DNA from: Paracoccaceae bacterium
GTDB lineage: Bacteria; Pseudomonadota; Alphaproteobacteria; Rhodobacterales; Rhodobacteraceae
Assembly (NCBI GenBank): GCA_018223125.1
Contig: JAAEZA010000009.1
Span: 1 to 64,000 of the forward strand
DNA: 64,000 bases
Direction: 5' to 3'
Shown piece after piece: positions 39,532 to 49,332 of the stretch. Below the pieces are notes generated by a model that was not told the DNA's origin, ran no database searches, and saw only the letters and a program-made list of their open reading frames with translations. A program made the translations under genes and the position numbers. How positions within the stretch are numbered: the stretch's first letter is position 1; each line of letters starts with the position of its first letter.

Positions 39532-40568
39532 ACCTGTCTTCGATTGGCAAGACATTTGCAGGCACGCCTGCCTTGCAAGACATCACAACGCGGTTTGACG
39601 ATGGCGCGTTTATCGCGTTGTTGGGCCCGTCGGGCTGCGGGAAGACCACGCTGCTGCGTATTCTGGCTGGTTTTGAAGAGCCGACGGCAGGATCCTTGCA
39701 CATCGGCAATCGCGAAATGGCCAATGCGCAAACTGGTGCGAACCTGCCGCCCGAACAGCGCAATATCGGGTTTGTGTTCCAATCCTATGCGCTGTGGCCC
39801 CATATGTCGGTGCGCCGCAATGTGTCCTATCCGCTGGAAATCCGCGGTCTGTCACGGGCTGAAACCCGCAGGAATACGGATGCGGCCCTCGCCTCGACCG
39901 GGCTTGAACGTTATGCAGACCGTATGCCGTCCGATCTGTCGGGCGGGCAGCGCCAGAGGGTGGCTCTGGCCCGCTGTCTTGTGTCTGATCCTTGTGCTGT
40001 CCTGCTGGACGAACCGCTGGCCAATCTGGATGTGGCACTGCGCGCGACGATGCAGGGGGTCTTTACCGATTTTCACAAACGCACCGGCGCAACGATGGTT
40101 TACGTGACCCATGATCAGGCAGAGGCAATGGCCATGGCCGACAGGATTGCGGTGATGGATCAGGGGCGGATCCAGCAGTTTGACACCCCCCAGAACCTCT
40201 ATGAGCGTCCCAAAAACCGCTTTGTGGCAGAGTTCGTCGGACGCGGCACGGTGGTGCCGGTGCAGCAGTTCAGAACCGACGGTACAGCACAACAGGCACG
40301 AATACTCGGGACCGAGGTGTCGGTTCAATCCGCACAACATGCGGCAAGGGTCAGCCACGTTTGCCTGCGCCCCGAAAACCTGACCATCACCGAAACCGGC
40401 CATCTGCGCAGCAAGGTTGCGCGCGTTACCTATATGGGCGGCAAATACCTGCTGGAAACCGTGACCGACTGCGGCGCCCGCCTGTTTGCAGAAACCCGCG
40501 CCCGCTTTGATGTCGGGGCACAACTGGGCCTGACAATCACAACACCTTGGGCATTTTCAGAGGATTAA
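39519..40568 (+). CDS. ABC transporter ATP-binding protein
   Basis: GPSGCGKTTLLR, LSGGQRQRVALARCL, VLLDEPLANLD. Confidence 0.97.
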   Translation: MADIDLSSIGKTFAGTPALQDITTRFDDGAFIALLGPSGCGKTTLLRILAGFEEPTAGSLHIGNREMANAQTGANLPPEQRNIGFVFQSYALWPHMSVRRNVSYPLEIRGLSRAETRRNTDAALASTGLERYADRMPSDLSGGQRQRVALARCLVSDPCAVLLDEPLANLDVALRATMQGVFTDFHKRTGATMVYVTHDQAEAMAMADRIAVMDQGRIQQFDTPQNLYERPKNRFVAEFVGRGTVVPVQQFRTDGTAQQARILGTEVSVQSAQHAARVSHVCLRPENLTITETGHLRSKVARVTYMGGKYLLETVTDCGARLFAETRARFDVGAQLGLTITTPWAFSED

Positions 40569-41636
40569 ATGCAGACAATACAACTACTCTCGGGCATCGG
40601 GGATAAAGGCCCGGCCTGTGTGCAACTGACCGTGGATGACCGGATCTGGCTGCTGGACTGCGGCTTCGGTCCCGAAGCCAATGGCCATTTCGATCCGGAC
40701 TGGCTGGACGGGGCAAAAGCCGTGTTCATAACCCATGACCATATCGATCACATCGGCGGTGCGTCCCATGCGGTTGAAGCCGGATTGCCGATCTATGCCA
40801 CAGCCCAAACCGCCAAGGCGCTGCCTCCGGCGGCCAATGTGCACCTTTTGCCCGAACAGGGCGAGAGCGTGATCGACGGTGTGAAACTGACAACGGGGCG
40901 CAACGGCCACGCCATGGGCGGTGTCTGGTTCCACTTTGATCTGGGGGAGGGGCTGTTTTATTCCGGCGACTGGTCCGAAGAATCCGACTGGTTTTCATTT
41001 GACACACCGCCCCCTGCTGCAACGGCTGTGCTGGACTGTTCCTATCACCTTGATGATGTGCCCCAATCCGAACGCCTTGACGCGCTCGATGCGCTTTTGG
41101 ACGGGGTTGAAGGACAGGTGCTTTTGCCTGTGCCACCCTCGGGGCGGGCAGGGGAAATGGCCCTGCACCTGATCCGCCGCTTTGGTAGTGACAGCGTGAT
41201 GCTGGACCCTGAATGTCAGGAGACCCTTCGCGCCGCGCTGGCCGGAGGCTCGGTCAGCGCGGACGCCCACAAAATTGCGCCGCTGCTGGATCGCGGGCCG
41301 ATGGAACAGGCGCGGTTTCTGATATGCGATACGCCCAACGCAGATGGAGGCGCGGCTTGGGGCTATGTGCGGGCCTGGCATGAAAGCGGGCGCTTGGGGC
41401 GCGATGCCCATGTGATCTTTACCGGCCATATGACAGCCCATGCACGGGGCATTTGCAGCGTGCCGGGGGGGTATTTCCAACGCTGGAACGTCCACCCTCC
41501 ACTGCGCGACCAGATCAAAATGTTGGACCGCCTCGGCGCCAAGCGTTTCGCCCCTGCATTTTGCACACAACCCGAAAGTTACCTTGTCGAAGGGCTGGAT
41601 GCGGAAGTGTTCTTTCATGATCGGGTGCGGCTGTGA
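40569..41636 (+). CDS. MBL-fold metallohydrolase
   Basis: FITHDHIDHIGG (HxHxDH) motif. Confidence 0.9.
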   Translation: MQTIQLLSGIGDKGPACVQLTVDDRIWLLDCGFGPEANGHFDPDWLDGAKAVFITHDHIDHIGGASHAVEAGLPIYATAQTAKALPPAANVHLLPEQGESVIDGVKLTTGRNGHAMGGVWFHFDLGEGLFYSGDWSEESDWFSFDTPPPAATAVLDCSYHLDDVPQSERLDALDALLDGVEGQVLLPVPPSGRAGEMALHLIRRFGSDSVMLDPECQETLRAALAGGSVSADAHKIAPLLDRGPMEQARFLICDTPNADGGAAWGYVRAWHESGRLGRDAHVIFTGHMTAHARGICSVPGGYFQRWNVHPPLRDQIKMLDRLGAKRFAPAFCTQPESYLVEGLDAEVFFHDRVRL

Positions 41637-42178
41637 ACCGCGCGCCCCTGCCAACCCGCAGCTTTTGCCTGATCCGCCACGGCGAAACGACAGCAAATGC
41701 CAATGACATCATTGCAGGGGTGACGGATGTGCCCCTGACCCAGAAAGGCCGTGATCAGGCGCAGGCCCTGTCAGGGCGGGACTGGCCGGAGCCGATCGCC
41801 CTTTACGCCAGCCCGATGACGCGGGCTTGCCATACTGCGCAGCTTGCTTTTCCGGACCGCAGCTTCACGCAGCACGCCGGATTATGCGAACGCAACTGGG
41901 GTGTGTTTGAGGGCCAGCCCCTTTGCAGACAGCCCGAGAGAGAGACCACACCGGATCAGGGCGAAAGCTGGCCGGATATGCTGGCACGGGTGGAAGCGTC
42001 AATCACTGAAATCTGCGCTGCCAATGATAAGGCGCTGCCGGTTCTCGTCTGCCACTCCGGCATCATCCGCGCGGCCCGTGTGCTCTGGACGACGGGCGAC
42101 GTCGGCCAGCGCCCCCCCAATGCAACACCGCTCCTGTTTCACAGGACAGACAATAAAATGATGGAAAAGACCTTATGA
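41633..42178 (+). CDS. histidine phosphatase family protein (phosphoglycerate mutase-like)
   Basis: LIRHGETTANANDIIAGVTDVPLTQKGRDQA. Confidence 0.93.
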   Translation: MNRAPLPTRSFCLIRHGETTANANDIIAGVTDVPLTQKGRDQAQALSGRDWPEPIALYASPMTRACHTAQLAFPDRSFTQHAGLCERNWGVFEGQPLCRQPERETTPDQGESWPDMLARVEASITEICAANDKALPVLVCHSGIIRAARVLWTTGDVGQRPPNATPLLFHRTDNKMMEKTL

Positions 42179-42639
42179 CCCAAGCAACCGAAACCCCCTG
42201 TGTCGTGTTTGATGTGGATGGCACATTGGCCGAATTTGATGCGGACCGGCTTGGTCATCTGGTGCATGGCGTTGAAAAACACTGGGATGAATTTCACAAC
42301 GCAATGGCAGAGGCCGCGGTGATTGATCCGGTTGCAAAACTGATGCGCCGGCTGAAGGAAAGCGGTGAAACCATTGTGATCTGTTCGGGGCGCCCCAAGG
42401 GCTGGGCCGAACACACAATCGCGTGGCTGCGCAAACATGATTTGCCGTTTGACGGGATTTATCTGCGGGCAGAGGATCAGGACGAAGCCTCTGATCCCGA
42501 AGTAAAACGCCGTGCGCTGAGTGAGATGAAAGCGGACGGCTTAAAGCCGTGGCTGGTGGTTGATGACCGCTCTTCAGTGGTCGAGGCATGGCGCGGCGAA
42601 GGGCTCGTTTGCCTTCAATGTGCACCCGGAGATTTCTAG
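42175..42639 (+). CDS. HAD-like phosphatase
   Basis: VVFDVDGTLAEFD; ETIVICSGRPKGW. Confidence 0.85.
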   Translation: MTQATETPCVVFDVDGTLAEFDADRLGHLVHGVEKHWDEFHNAMAEAAVIDPVAKLMRRLKESGETIVICSGRPKGWAEHTIAWLRKHDLPFDGIYLRAEDQDEASDPEVKRRALSEMKADGLKPWLVVDDRSSVVEAWRGEGLVCLQCAPGDF

Positions 42640-42679
42640 AACAGGGTCCGGAGGGATGCGATACCCGCCGGACCCTGTT
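42640..42679. terminator. bidirectional terminator
   Basis: AACAGGGTCCGG-N16-CCGGACCCTGTT perfect 12-bp stem at convergent genes. Confidence 0.85.
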
Positions 42680-42704
42680 TGATCTCTACCTTGCGGCTCT
42701 GGTC

Positions 42705-43925
42705 CTAAACGGCCGTTTGCGCCGGTTCGGGTGCGGATGCCTTGTTCGCAAAGCCGAAAAACAAAAGGGTTGCGAGTCCGGCAGGTAAAAACAGGCCGAG
42801 CGTCATCGGCAGGGCTGTCCCGGTTCCGCCGAGTGCAACACAGGATGATACTGTGAAAGCGATGGCAAACTGACAGGCCCCCAGCAGTGCAGAGCCCATG
42901 CCCGCCCCTGCATCTGCAAGCTCCATCGTGATCGACATCGCGTTGGCAGACAGCAAGCCCACCATGCCAATAGAGATCCAGAGCGGTACGATAAAGACCC
43001 ACAGATTCGCCGAGCCCGAGACCAGCACCAATGTCAGGGCGGCCACAACAAAGAGCGGAAGTCCTGCGCGTAAAATCTGCGCGGGGCTGAAACGACGGAG
43101 CAGGACACCGTTAACCCGCCCGAAGATAATCAAAGCCGCCGCAATTGCCGCAAACGCTATGCCAAACGCGATTGGACTCAAGCCGAACCTCCCCTGCAAA
43201 ACACCGGAAGACCCTGTGATAAAGGCAAACATGCCCCCTTGGACCGACCCCGCCACCAAAGTCATTGTGACGATTTTTCCGCTCGACAGTAGCTGCTTTG
43301 CGGTTTGAACTCCCTGAGCAAACGGGCGTTTCTTCCGCTGTGCAGCAGGCAGTGTTTCGGGCAATACTGTCACAGTCAGTACAAAAGCCACCCCGCTGAT
43401 CAGCGCCATTGTCGCAAAGATGGAACGCCAGCCGAAAGCCCCGAGCAGCAGGCTGCCAAGGTTCGGGGACAGGATCGGCCCAAGCGTCAGCAACATGACA
43501 AGAACCGTCATCACCTGTGCCGCCCGTTGGCCTTCGTACAAGTCCTTAACCGCGGCGCGCCCCACAACCATACCCGCACTTGCACCGATTGCCTGCACAA
43601 AGCGAAGCGTATTGAACCAGCCGATATCGTTCATCAGGGGAAGGGCGACGGAGGTTGCGGTGAACAAGGCAGTTCCCGCCAAAAGCGGCCCCTTGCGCCC
43701 GCAGGCATCCGTAAGCGGGCCAATCAAAAGCTGGCCAACACATAGCCCGAGAAAAAAGACAGAGAGCGAAAACTCGGCCGCCGTGTGGCTGGCCGTCATT
43801 GACGCTGCCAGATCCCCGAGGGCAGCAAGGTACATGTCGGTCGCCAGCGGCGGAAAGAGAGAAAGCAGGCCAAGCACCGCAGTAACGGCAGCCGCGTGTT
43901 TGGGGGAAAGGGAGATTCGGGACAT
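42705..43925 (-). CDS. Bcr/CflA-type MFS multidrug efflux transporter
   Basis: LFPPLATDMYLAALGDLAASM...LLIGPLTDACGRKGPLL. Confidence 0.88.
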   Translation of the reverse strand: MSRISLSPKHAAAVTAVLGLLSLFPPLATDMYLAALGDLAASMTASHTAAEFSLSVFFLGLCVGQLLIGPLTDACGRKGPLLAGTALFTATSVALPLMNDIGWFNTLRFVQAIGASAGMVVGRAAVKDLYEGQRAAQVMTVLVMLLTLGPILSPNLGSLLLGAFGWRSIFATMALISGVAFVLTVTVLPETLPAAQRKKRPFAQGVQTAKQLLSSGKIVTMTLVAGSVQGGMFAFITGSSGVLQGRFGLSPIAFGIAFAAIAAALIIFGRVNGVLLRRFSPAQILRAGLPLFVVAALTLVLVSGSANLWVFIVPLWISIGMVGLLSANAMSITMELADAGAGMGSALLGACQFAIAFTVSSCVALGGTGTALPMTLGLFLPAGLATLLFFGFANKASAPEPAQTAV

Positions 43926-43941
43926 CAGGGAACCTGTAGAA

Positions 43942-43990
43942 ATTAATAGACTGTAGTCTATTTTTAGTTACTTGACCCCAGTCTATTAAT
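43942..43990. promoter_or_regulatory. TetR operator pair
   Basis: ATAGACT-GT-AGTCTAT (43946-43961) plus AGTCTATTAAT (43980-43990) mirroring ATTAATAGACT (43942-43952). Confidence 0.75.
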
Positions 43991-44033
43991 CCAGTCAAAG
44001 TCTCGTGAAAAGGTGTAAGCAGAAGGTAAACAG

Positions 44034-44603
44034 ATGGGCGAGGCAACCGGCGGGCGTCCGTTTAACGCCGAAGCGGGCACAGCGTTAAAAGCAGCCGCTT
44101 TACAGCTCGTCCGTGCGAACGGGTATGACAATGTTTCCATTGCAGCCATCGCGAAGGCCGCCGGCGTTGCACGTCAGACCCTTTACAATCGCTGGGCGAC
44201 CAAAGCCGATCTGATCCTTGAAGCGGTATTCGAAGAAACCCACGCCTATGCAGCCGAACCGGATTTCGATACGGGAAGGGATTGCCGGGTGCTGTTGGAA
44301 GAATTTCTTGTCAATGTCTTCAAACATCTTGAAATTGACGGCGACACATTGCGCGCCCTGATTGCTGCGGCCCAGCATGACAGCGGGTTTCAGGCGTCGT
44401 TCCATGCCGGTTTCGTAAAGCCGCGGGAAAGGATGATCACCGCTCTTCTGGTGCGGGCGCAAGACACCGGAGAGCTGCCAAGCTCGCGCAATCCCGAAAC
44501 GATCTCAACCCTGATCCACGGCGCCTTCTGGTACCGGCTTCTGAATAAGGGGGCGTTAAACTCCGCCTTTGCCAGAGAGATTGTGTCGAACATTTTCGAC
44601 TAA
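44034..44603 (+). CDS. TetR/AcrR-family regulator
   Basis: LVRANGYDNVSIAAIAKAAGVARQTLYNRWATKADLI HTH. Confidence 0.93.
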   Translation: MGEATGGRPFNAEAGTALKAAALQLVRANGYDNVSIAAIAKAAGVARQTLYNRWATKADLILEAVFEETHAYAAEPDFDTGRDCRVLLEEFLVNVFKHLEIDGDTLRALIAAAQHDSGFQASFHAGFVKPRERMITALLVRAQDTGELPSSRNPETISTLIHGAFWYRLLNKGALNSAFAREIVSNIFD

Positions 44604-44663
44604 TTTGCAGCGGCTGTCAGCCAAAGCAGATTTGCGCCCAAGTTTCATCCGGCCATTACGCTT

Positions 44664-44681
44664 ATGTCATCGCCCTGTCAT
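44664..44681 (+). promoter_or_regulatory. Pho-box-like direct repeat
   Basis: ATGTCAT-cgcc-CTGTCAT (7-4-7), 48 nt upstream of the ATG at 44730. Confidence 0.6.
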
Positions 44682-44729
44682 GAAGCGCGCCAATTACTGC
44701 GCGAAAACCACAGACATCGGGAAACCAGA

Positions 44730-46880
44730 ATGGCACTTAAACTGTCCGGCTTGGCCTCAATCCTTGCGATTGCAGCCACAGGCGCCGCCGCCGAAATGAA
44801 CTTCAACCGCATCAGCAGCTTTGCGACTTTTAAAAACAACGCCGAGGCAGCCGCCGAATCCTCCGCAGAAATCATTAGTGTTTCGGGTGACGGAATGACG
44901 CTGGTCTATTCCGACAGTCCGCTTGGCGTCCTTGGCCTGATCGACATTACAGACCCTCAGAATCCCAAGCCCAAAGGCAACATCACTCTCGGGGGCGAAC
45001 CGACTGCTGTGTCGGTGCTGGGCAATGTGGCCATGGCCGGAGTTAACACATCCCAAAGCTACACCGCCCCTTCCGGTGTGTTGAAAGCCTTTGACATCAC
45101 CACCAAAGCAGAGCTCGTACAATGCGATCTTGGCGGTCAGCCCGACAGCACCGCCATTGCTCCGGACGGCAGCTTTATCGCCATCGCCATTGAAAACGAG
45201 CGGGACGAGGATTTGGGCGACGGTGGTCTTGGCCAGATGCCCGGCGGCTTTGTGGTGACCTTTGACATCGAAAACGGCATTCCGGCTTGTGACAGCATGG
45301 TTAAGGTCAATGTGGATAATCTGGCCGGGATCGGGCCAAACGATCCCGAACCGGAATTTGTCGATGTGAACGCCATGGGTGAAATCGTCGTCACCCTTCA
45401 GGAAAACAACCATATCGTAGTGATCGACAAGGCCGGTACGGTCCTCAGCCATTTTTCCGCTGGCTCTGTAAACCTGAAGGACATTGATGCCACGGACGAA
45501 CGGGGCGCATTGCGCTTTGACGAAAGCCAGATGGGGCGCCTGCGGGAACCGGACGGGGTTCAGTGGATTGATGATGATCACTTTGCGATCGCCAATGAAG
45601 GCGACATGAACGGCGGTGCCCGTGGCTGGACCATTTTCAACAAGGACGGCACGCAAGTATATGAAGCGGGCAACAGCTTTGAACACGCGATTGTTCAGCT
45701 TGGCCATTACCCAGACAAACGCTCTGATGCGAAAGGGGCCGAGCCTGAGGGCATGGAATTCGCCATGTTTGAAGGTACTCCATATGTCTTCATTCTGGCC
45801 GAGCGGGCCTCTGTTGTCGGGGTTTACGATGTGTCCGAGCCTGCCGCACCTACCCTGAAACAGATGTTGCCCTCGGGCATCGCGCCGGAAGGTGCAATTG
45901 CGATCCCTGCGCGCGGTTTGTTCGTCACCGCCAATGAAGCGGACCTGATCGAAGACGGCGGCATCCGCAGCCATGTGATGATCTACGAATACCAGAATGC
46001 ACCCGCCACCTATCCTCAAATCACGTCCGAAGGTGCCGAAAAGCTGATCGGTTGGGGTGCCCTGTCAGGCATGGTGGCTGGTGATGACGGCATGATTTAC
46101 GCGGTGAATGATAGTTTTTACGGCTACCAGCCAACGATCTTTACGATTGATACCACAACCGTTCCTGCGCGCATTACCCGTGCCCTGCCAATTACACGGG
46201 GTGGCTTTCCTGCACAAAAGCTGGATCTGGAAGGCATCACGCGGGATGGTGAGGGCGGTTTCTGGCTCGCCAGTGAAGGTCGTACCGACCGGATGATCCC
46301 CCACGGGCTTTACCACGTGAACGCCAAGGGCGAGATCAAACAGGAAATCAACCTGCCTGCCGAACTTCTCGCCGTTGAAAAACGCTTCGGGTTTGAAGGG
46401 GTCACAAAGATTGGCGACATTTTGTGGATGGCCGTGCAGCGGGAATGGAAAGACGATCCGGCGGATCACGTGAAGCTGGTTTCTTACAACACAAAGACCA
46501 CGGAATGGGGCGCAGTGCTCTATCCCAAAGCCTCTGTCGGCACAGGCTGGGTCGGGCTGTCAGAGATCGTTGCACATGAGGATAATGTCTATGTTGTCGA
46601 GCGGGACAACCAGATCGGCGACAAGGCTGCGATCAAGAAAATCTACCGTATTTCTGCCAGTCAGATGGAGCCTGCCCCTCTTGGTGGTGAACTGCCGGTT
46701 GTCACGAAAGAAGAGGTGAAGGATCTCATTCCGGACCTCAAAGCCAACAACGGCTATGTGGTGGATAAAGTCGAAGGCCTTGCGGTTTTTGGTGACGGCA
46801 CGGCTTGGGTCAGCACGGACAATGACGGTGTAGATGACAGTTCTGGCGAGACCTTCTTCTGGTCGCTGGGCCAGCTTTAA
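44730..46880 (+). CDS. exported phytase-esterase-like / choice-of-anchor-type beta-propeller protein
   Basis: Signal peptide; GLIDITDPQNPK, DVSEPAAPTLKQ...APEGAI, and C-half LDLEGITRDGEGGFWLASEGRTDRMIP...EGVTKIGD. Confidence 0.75.
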   Translation: MALKLSGLASILAIAATGAAAEMNFNRISSFATFKNNAEAAAESSAEIISVSGDGMTLVYSDSPLGVLGLIDITDPQNPKPKGNITLGGEPTAVSVLGNVAMAGVNTSQSYTAPSGVLKAFDITTKAELVQCDLGGQPDSTAIAPDGSFIAIAIENERDEDLGDGGLGQMPGGFVVTFDIENGIPACDSMVKVNVDNLAGIGPNDPEPEFVDVNAMGEIVVTLQENNHIVVIDKAGTVLSHFSAGSVNLKDIDATDERGALRFDESQMGRLREPDGVQWIDDDHFAIANEGDMNGGARGWTIFNKDGTQVYEAGNSFEHAIVQLGHYPDKRSDAKGAEPEGMEFAMFEGTPYVFILAERASVVGVYDVSEPAAPTLKQMLPSGIAPEGAIAIPARGLFVTANEADLIEDGGIRSHVMIYEYQNAPATYPQITSEGAEKLIGWGALSGMVAGDDGMIYAVNDSFYGYQPTIFTIDTTTVPARITRALPITRGGFPAQKLDLEGITRDGEGGFWLASEGRTDRMIPHGLYHVNAKGEIKQEINLPAELLAVEKRFGFEGVTKIGDILWMAVQREWKDDPADHVKLVSYNTKTTEWGAVLYPKASVGTGWVGLSEIVAHEDNVYVVERDNQIGDKAAIKKIYRISASQMEPAPLGGELPVVTKEEVKDLIPDLKANNGYVVDKVEGLAVFGDGTAWVSTDNDGVDDSSGETFFWSLGQL

Positions 46881-46981
46881 TATGAAGTAAAAAGCGGCAC
46901 GGCGCGGGCCATCGGCTTTTGCGCTGTGCCAGTCGCAAACCGCGGAACGGACGGGTCGATTTCAGGATATCGCTGAAAGCC

Positions 46982-47686
46982 TTAGGACGGCGGTCCCGCT
47001 TTATCCTCTGCCCCCCTGTCATCCTCTAGCGCGTGTCTTGCTTTTTGCCAGCCTGCAATGTGGTGGGCACGCAGTAACTCGCGCAACAATGGGCCTTCCC
47101 GTCGCGCGAAGGCTTCGGCGATCTGTTCGTGTTCGCGCACCGCGCGTTCCCAGCGGGACCGGTCCCTGTTTCCCGCAAACCGGAAGCGGCGGATGCGGGC
47201 GCATTCTGCAGCATAGACACGGGACAGCGCCGGATTATGGGCGGCATCGATAATGTTCTGATGGATCTCCTGATTAAGATGAAAGTAGCTCATCAGGTCG
47301 GAGTCTTCAAAAGCCGCGACCATACGGGTGTGCAATTCTGCAACCTTGTCTATTTCCGCCTGCGTGGCCCGTTCGGCCGCCCGTTCTGCACCAATGGTTT
47401 CCAGCCCGATCAGCACTTCGATAGAGGCTTCCACGTCGTCCATTGTAAAGGCAACGACCGTAGCACCGACATTGGGCTGGATTGAAATCAGCCCCTCGCG
47501 CTCAAGTATCTTGAAGGCCTCGCGCAGGGGCGTGCGGGAAATCTTCAGTTGTTCAACCAGAACCCGTTCATTCACACGACTGCCGGATTCGAGATCTCCG
47601 CGGGTGATCATATCGCGCAAAAGCTCGGTCACATAGGCAGAGCGGGTGCCACGGGGCGGTTCGGTCGGGCTTGTCTGTTTTGTCAT
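46982..47686 (-). CDS. GntR-family (FadR/FCD) regulator
   Basis: LRDMITRGDLESGSRVNERVLVEQLKISRTPLREAFKILEREGLI; start at MTKQTSP. Confidence 0.92.
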   Translation of the reverse strand: MTKQTSPTEPPRGTRSAYVTELLRDMITRGDLESGSRVNERVLVEQLKISRTPLREAFKILEREGLISIQPNVGATVVAFTMDDVEASIEVLIGLETIGAERAAERATQAEIDKVAELHTRMVAAFEDSDLMSYFHLNQEIHQNIIDAAHNPALSRVYAAECARIRRFRFAGNRDRSRWERAVREHEQIAEAFARREGPLLRELLRAHHIAGWQKARHALEDDRGAEDKAGPPS

Positions 47687-47695
47687 GATCTTGGA

Positions 47696-47828
47696 TTGCA
47701 TGCAAAAACTGCAAACGGCAACAATTTTAACAAACTTTGTTTGACATTCGGCAATGTTGCATGCAATTTGCGTCAAATTCGGGTCATATTCGGCCCAAAA
47801 GTGAATACTGCCCCGTTATTGCATGCAA
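47696..47828. promoter_or_regulatory. three TTGCATGCAA operators
   Basis: Exact palindromes at 47696-47705, 47757-47766, 47819-47828. Confidence 0.85.
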
Positions 47829-47849
47829 GCCGGGGCATGGGAGGACATC

Positions 47850-49250
47850 ATGAATTACCACGGTTATTTTGACCGGGGCACGCGCAATGTAGAGTGCTGC
47901 ATCATCGGGACGGGCGGATTCGGCCGCAGTTTTCTGGCGCAGGGGCTTGTAGTCCCCGGGCTGTCTGTCCGTGTTGCCGTTGACCGTGATGTTCGTATCG
48001 CTGCCGATAGTCTGCGTTCCGTCGGCGTTGAGGAAACAGAAATCCGCCCGTGTCAGGACGCCGAAGCAGCGCTTCAGGCGTGGCGCGACGGGGCCTTTAT
48101 TGCTACGGACAGTTTTGCTGCCGTGGCAGAGTTGCCCGTTGATGTGGTTGTCGAGGCCACGGGCGATCCCGAAGTTGGCGCCCGCCATGTGCGTCTGGCC
48201 ATCGAGAATGGCAAGCACGTTGCTCTCGTCTCCAAAGAGGTCGACAGCGTCATTGGTCCGGGCCTTGCGGCAATGGCCCAAGAAGCGGGCGTGATTGTCT
48301 CGCCCGTTGACGGGGACCAGCCGAGCCTGCTGATCGGGTTGATCACATGGGCCGAGGTGCTGGGGCTTGAGATTATCTGCGCCGGTAAATCCAGCGAATA
48401 CGATTTTGTCTATGACGCGGCGCGCGGAACACTGGATTGTAATGGCGAAACCTACGCCGTCCCCGAATTTGCCGGACTGGAGCGTTTGGGCGATACAGCG
48501 GCTGCGGACATGGTTGCCCGCCGTGCAGAAGCAACCCGCGCCCTGCCACAACGGGCAGTGCCGGATCTGTGCGAAATGACCATTGTTGCGAATTCTTGTG
48601 ATATGCGCCCCGACCGTCCCGACCTGCATTGCCCGATTGCCCGCATTGACGAAGTGCCTTCGATCCTGTGTGCCAAAGCCGACGGTGGCATTCTTACGCA
48701 GGAAAATGTGCTGGATGTGTTCCACTGTCTGCGCAGGCCGGATGAGACCAGCTTTGCCGGCGGTGTCTTTGTCGTTGTGCGCTGCCGACACGACGAAACA
48801 TGGGACATGCTGCGCGGCAAGGGCCATGTTCTCAGCCGCAACGGACGCACCGCGATGGTCTATATCCCGCGCCATCTGCTCGGGATGGAGGCTGCGACAA
48901 CAATCTTTGAAATCGCTTTGCGGGGTGTATCTTCGGGTGCTGCGCAACCGCGCCATTGTGTTGATCTGACTGCCTTTGCAGACCGGGATTTCAAGGCGGG
49001 CGACCGGCTTGAAATGGGCGGGCATCACCATTCCATCGAAGGGGTTTCGGCCCGCATGGACGCCGCTGCACCGCTGACAGCGCAAACTGCTGCCCCGTTC
49101 TACATCGCCTCGAACCGGACCCTGCTGCGGGATGTGCGCGCGGGGGAACCGATCCGCATGGCCGATCTGGATCTGTCCGGCGAAAGCGATCTTCTGCGGT
49201 TGCGCGAAGAACAGGACCGCCGCGCCGCAACTTTGAAAGAGGCCATCTGA
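47850..49250 (+). CDS. Rossmann + SAF-domain oxidoreductase (homoserine-dehydrogenase-like)
   Basis: CCIIGTGGFGRSFLAQGL NAD motif; C-terminal ASNRTLLRDVRAGEPIRMADLDLSGES SAF-like. Confidence 0.75.
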   Translation: MNYHGYFDRGTRNVECCIIGTGGFGRSFLAQGLVVPGLSVRVAVDRDVRIAADSLRSVGVEETEIRPCQDAEAALQAWRDGAFIATDSFAAVAELPVDVVVEATGDPEVGARHVRLAIENGKHVALVSKEVDSVIGPGLAAMAQEAGVIVSPVDGDQPSLLIGLITWAEVLGLEIICAGKSSEYDFVYDAARGTLDCNGETYAVPEFAGLERLGDTAAADMVARRAEATRALPQRAVPDLCEMTIVANSCDMRPDRPDLHCPIARIDEVPSILCAKADGGILTQENVLDVFHCLRRPDETSFAGGVFVVVRCRHDETWDMLRGKGHVLSRNGRTAMVYIPRHLLGMEAATTIFEIALRGVSSGAAQPRHCVDLTAFADRDFKAGDRLEMGGHHHSIEGVSARMDAAAPLTAQTAAPFYIASNRTLLRDVRAGEPIRMADLDLSGESDLLRLREEQDRRAATLKEAI

Positions 49251-49332
49251 CGACCGTCTTGACACTGCCCCCGCGCTGGGAGGCGCTTGGGACTTGAAGA
49301 ACCACATGCATACAAACTATGGGAGGACCATC

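Noticed and set aside
44757-46019. 420-aa minus-strand ORF
   Set aside because: Antisense to the phytase-esterase-like gene, no domain features.
47784-49307. 507-aa minus-strand ORF
   Set aside because: Antisense to the SAF-domain oxidoreductase; overlaps the GntR operator region.
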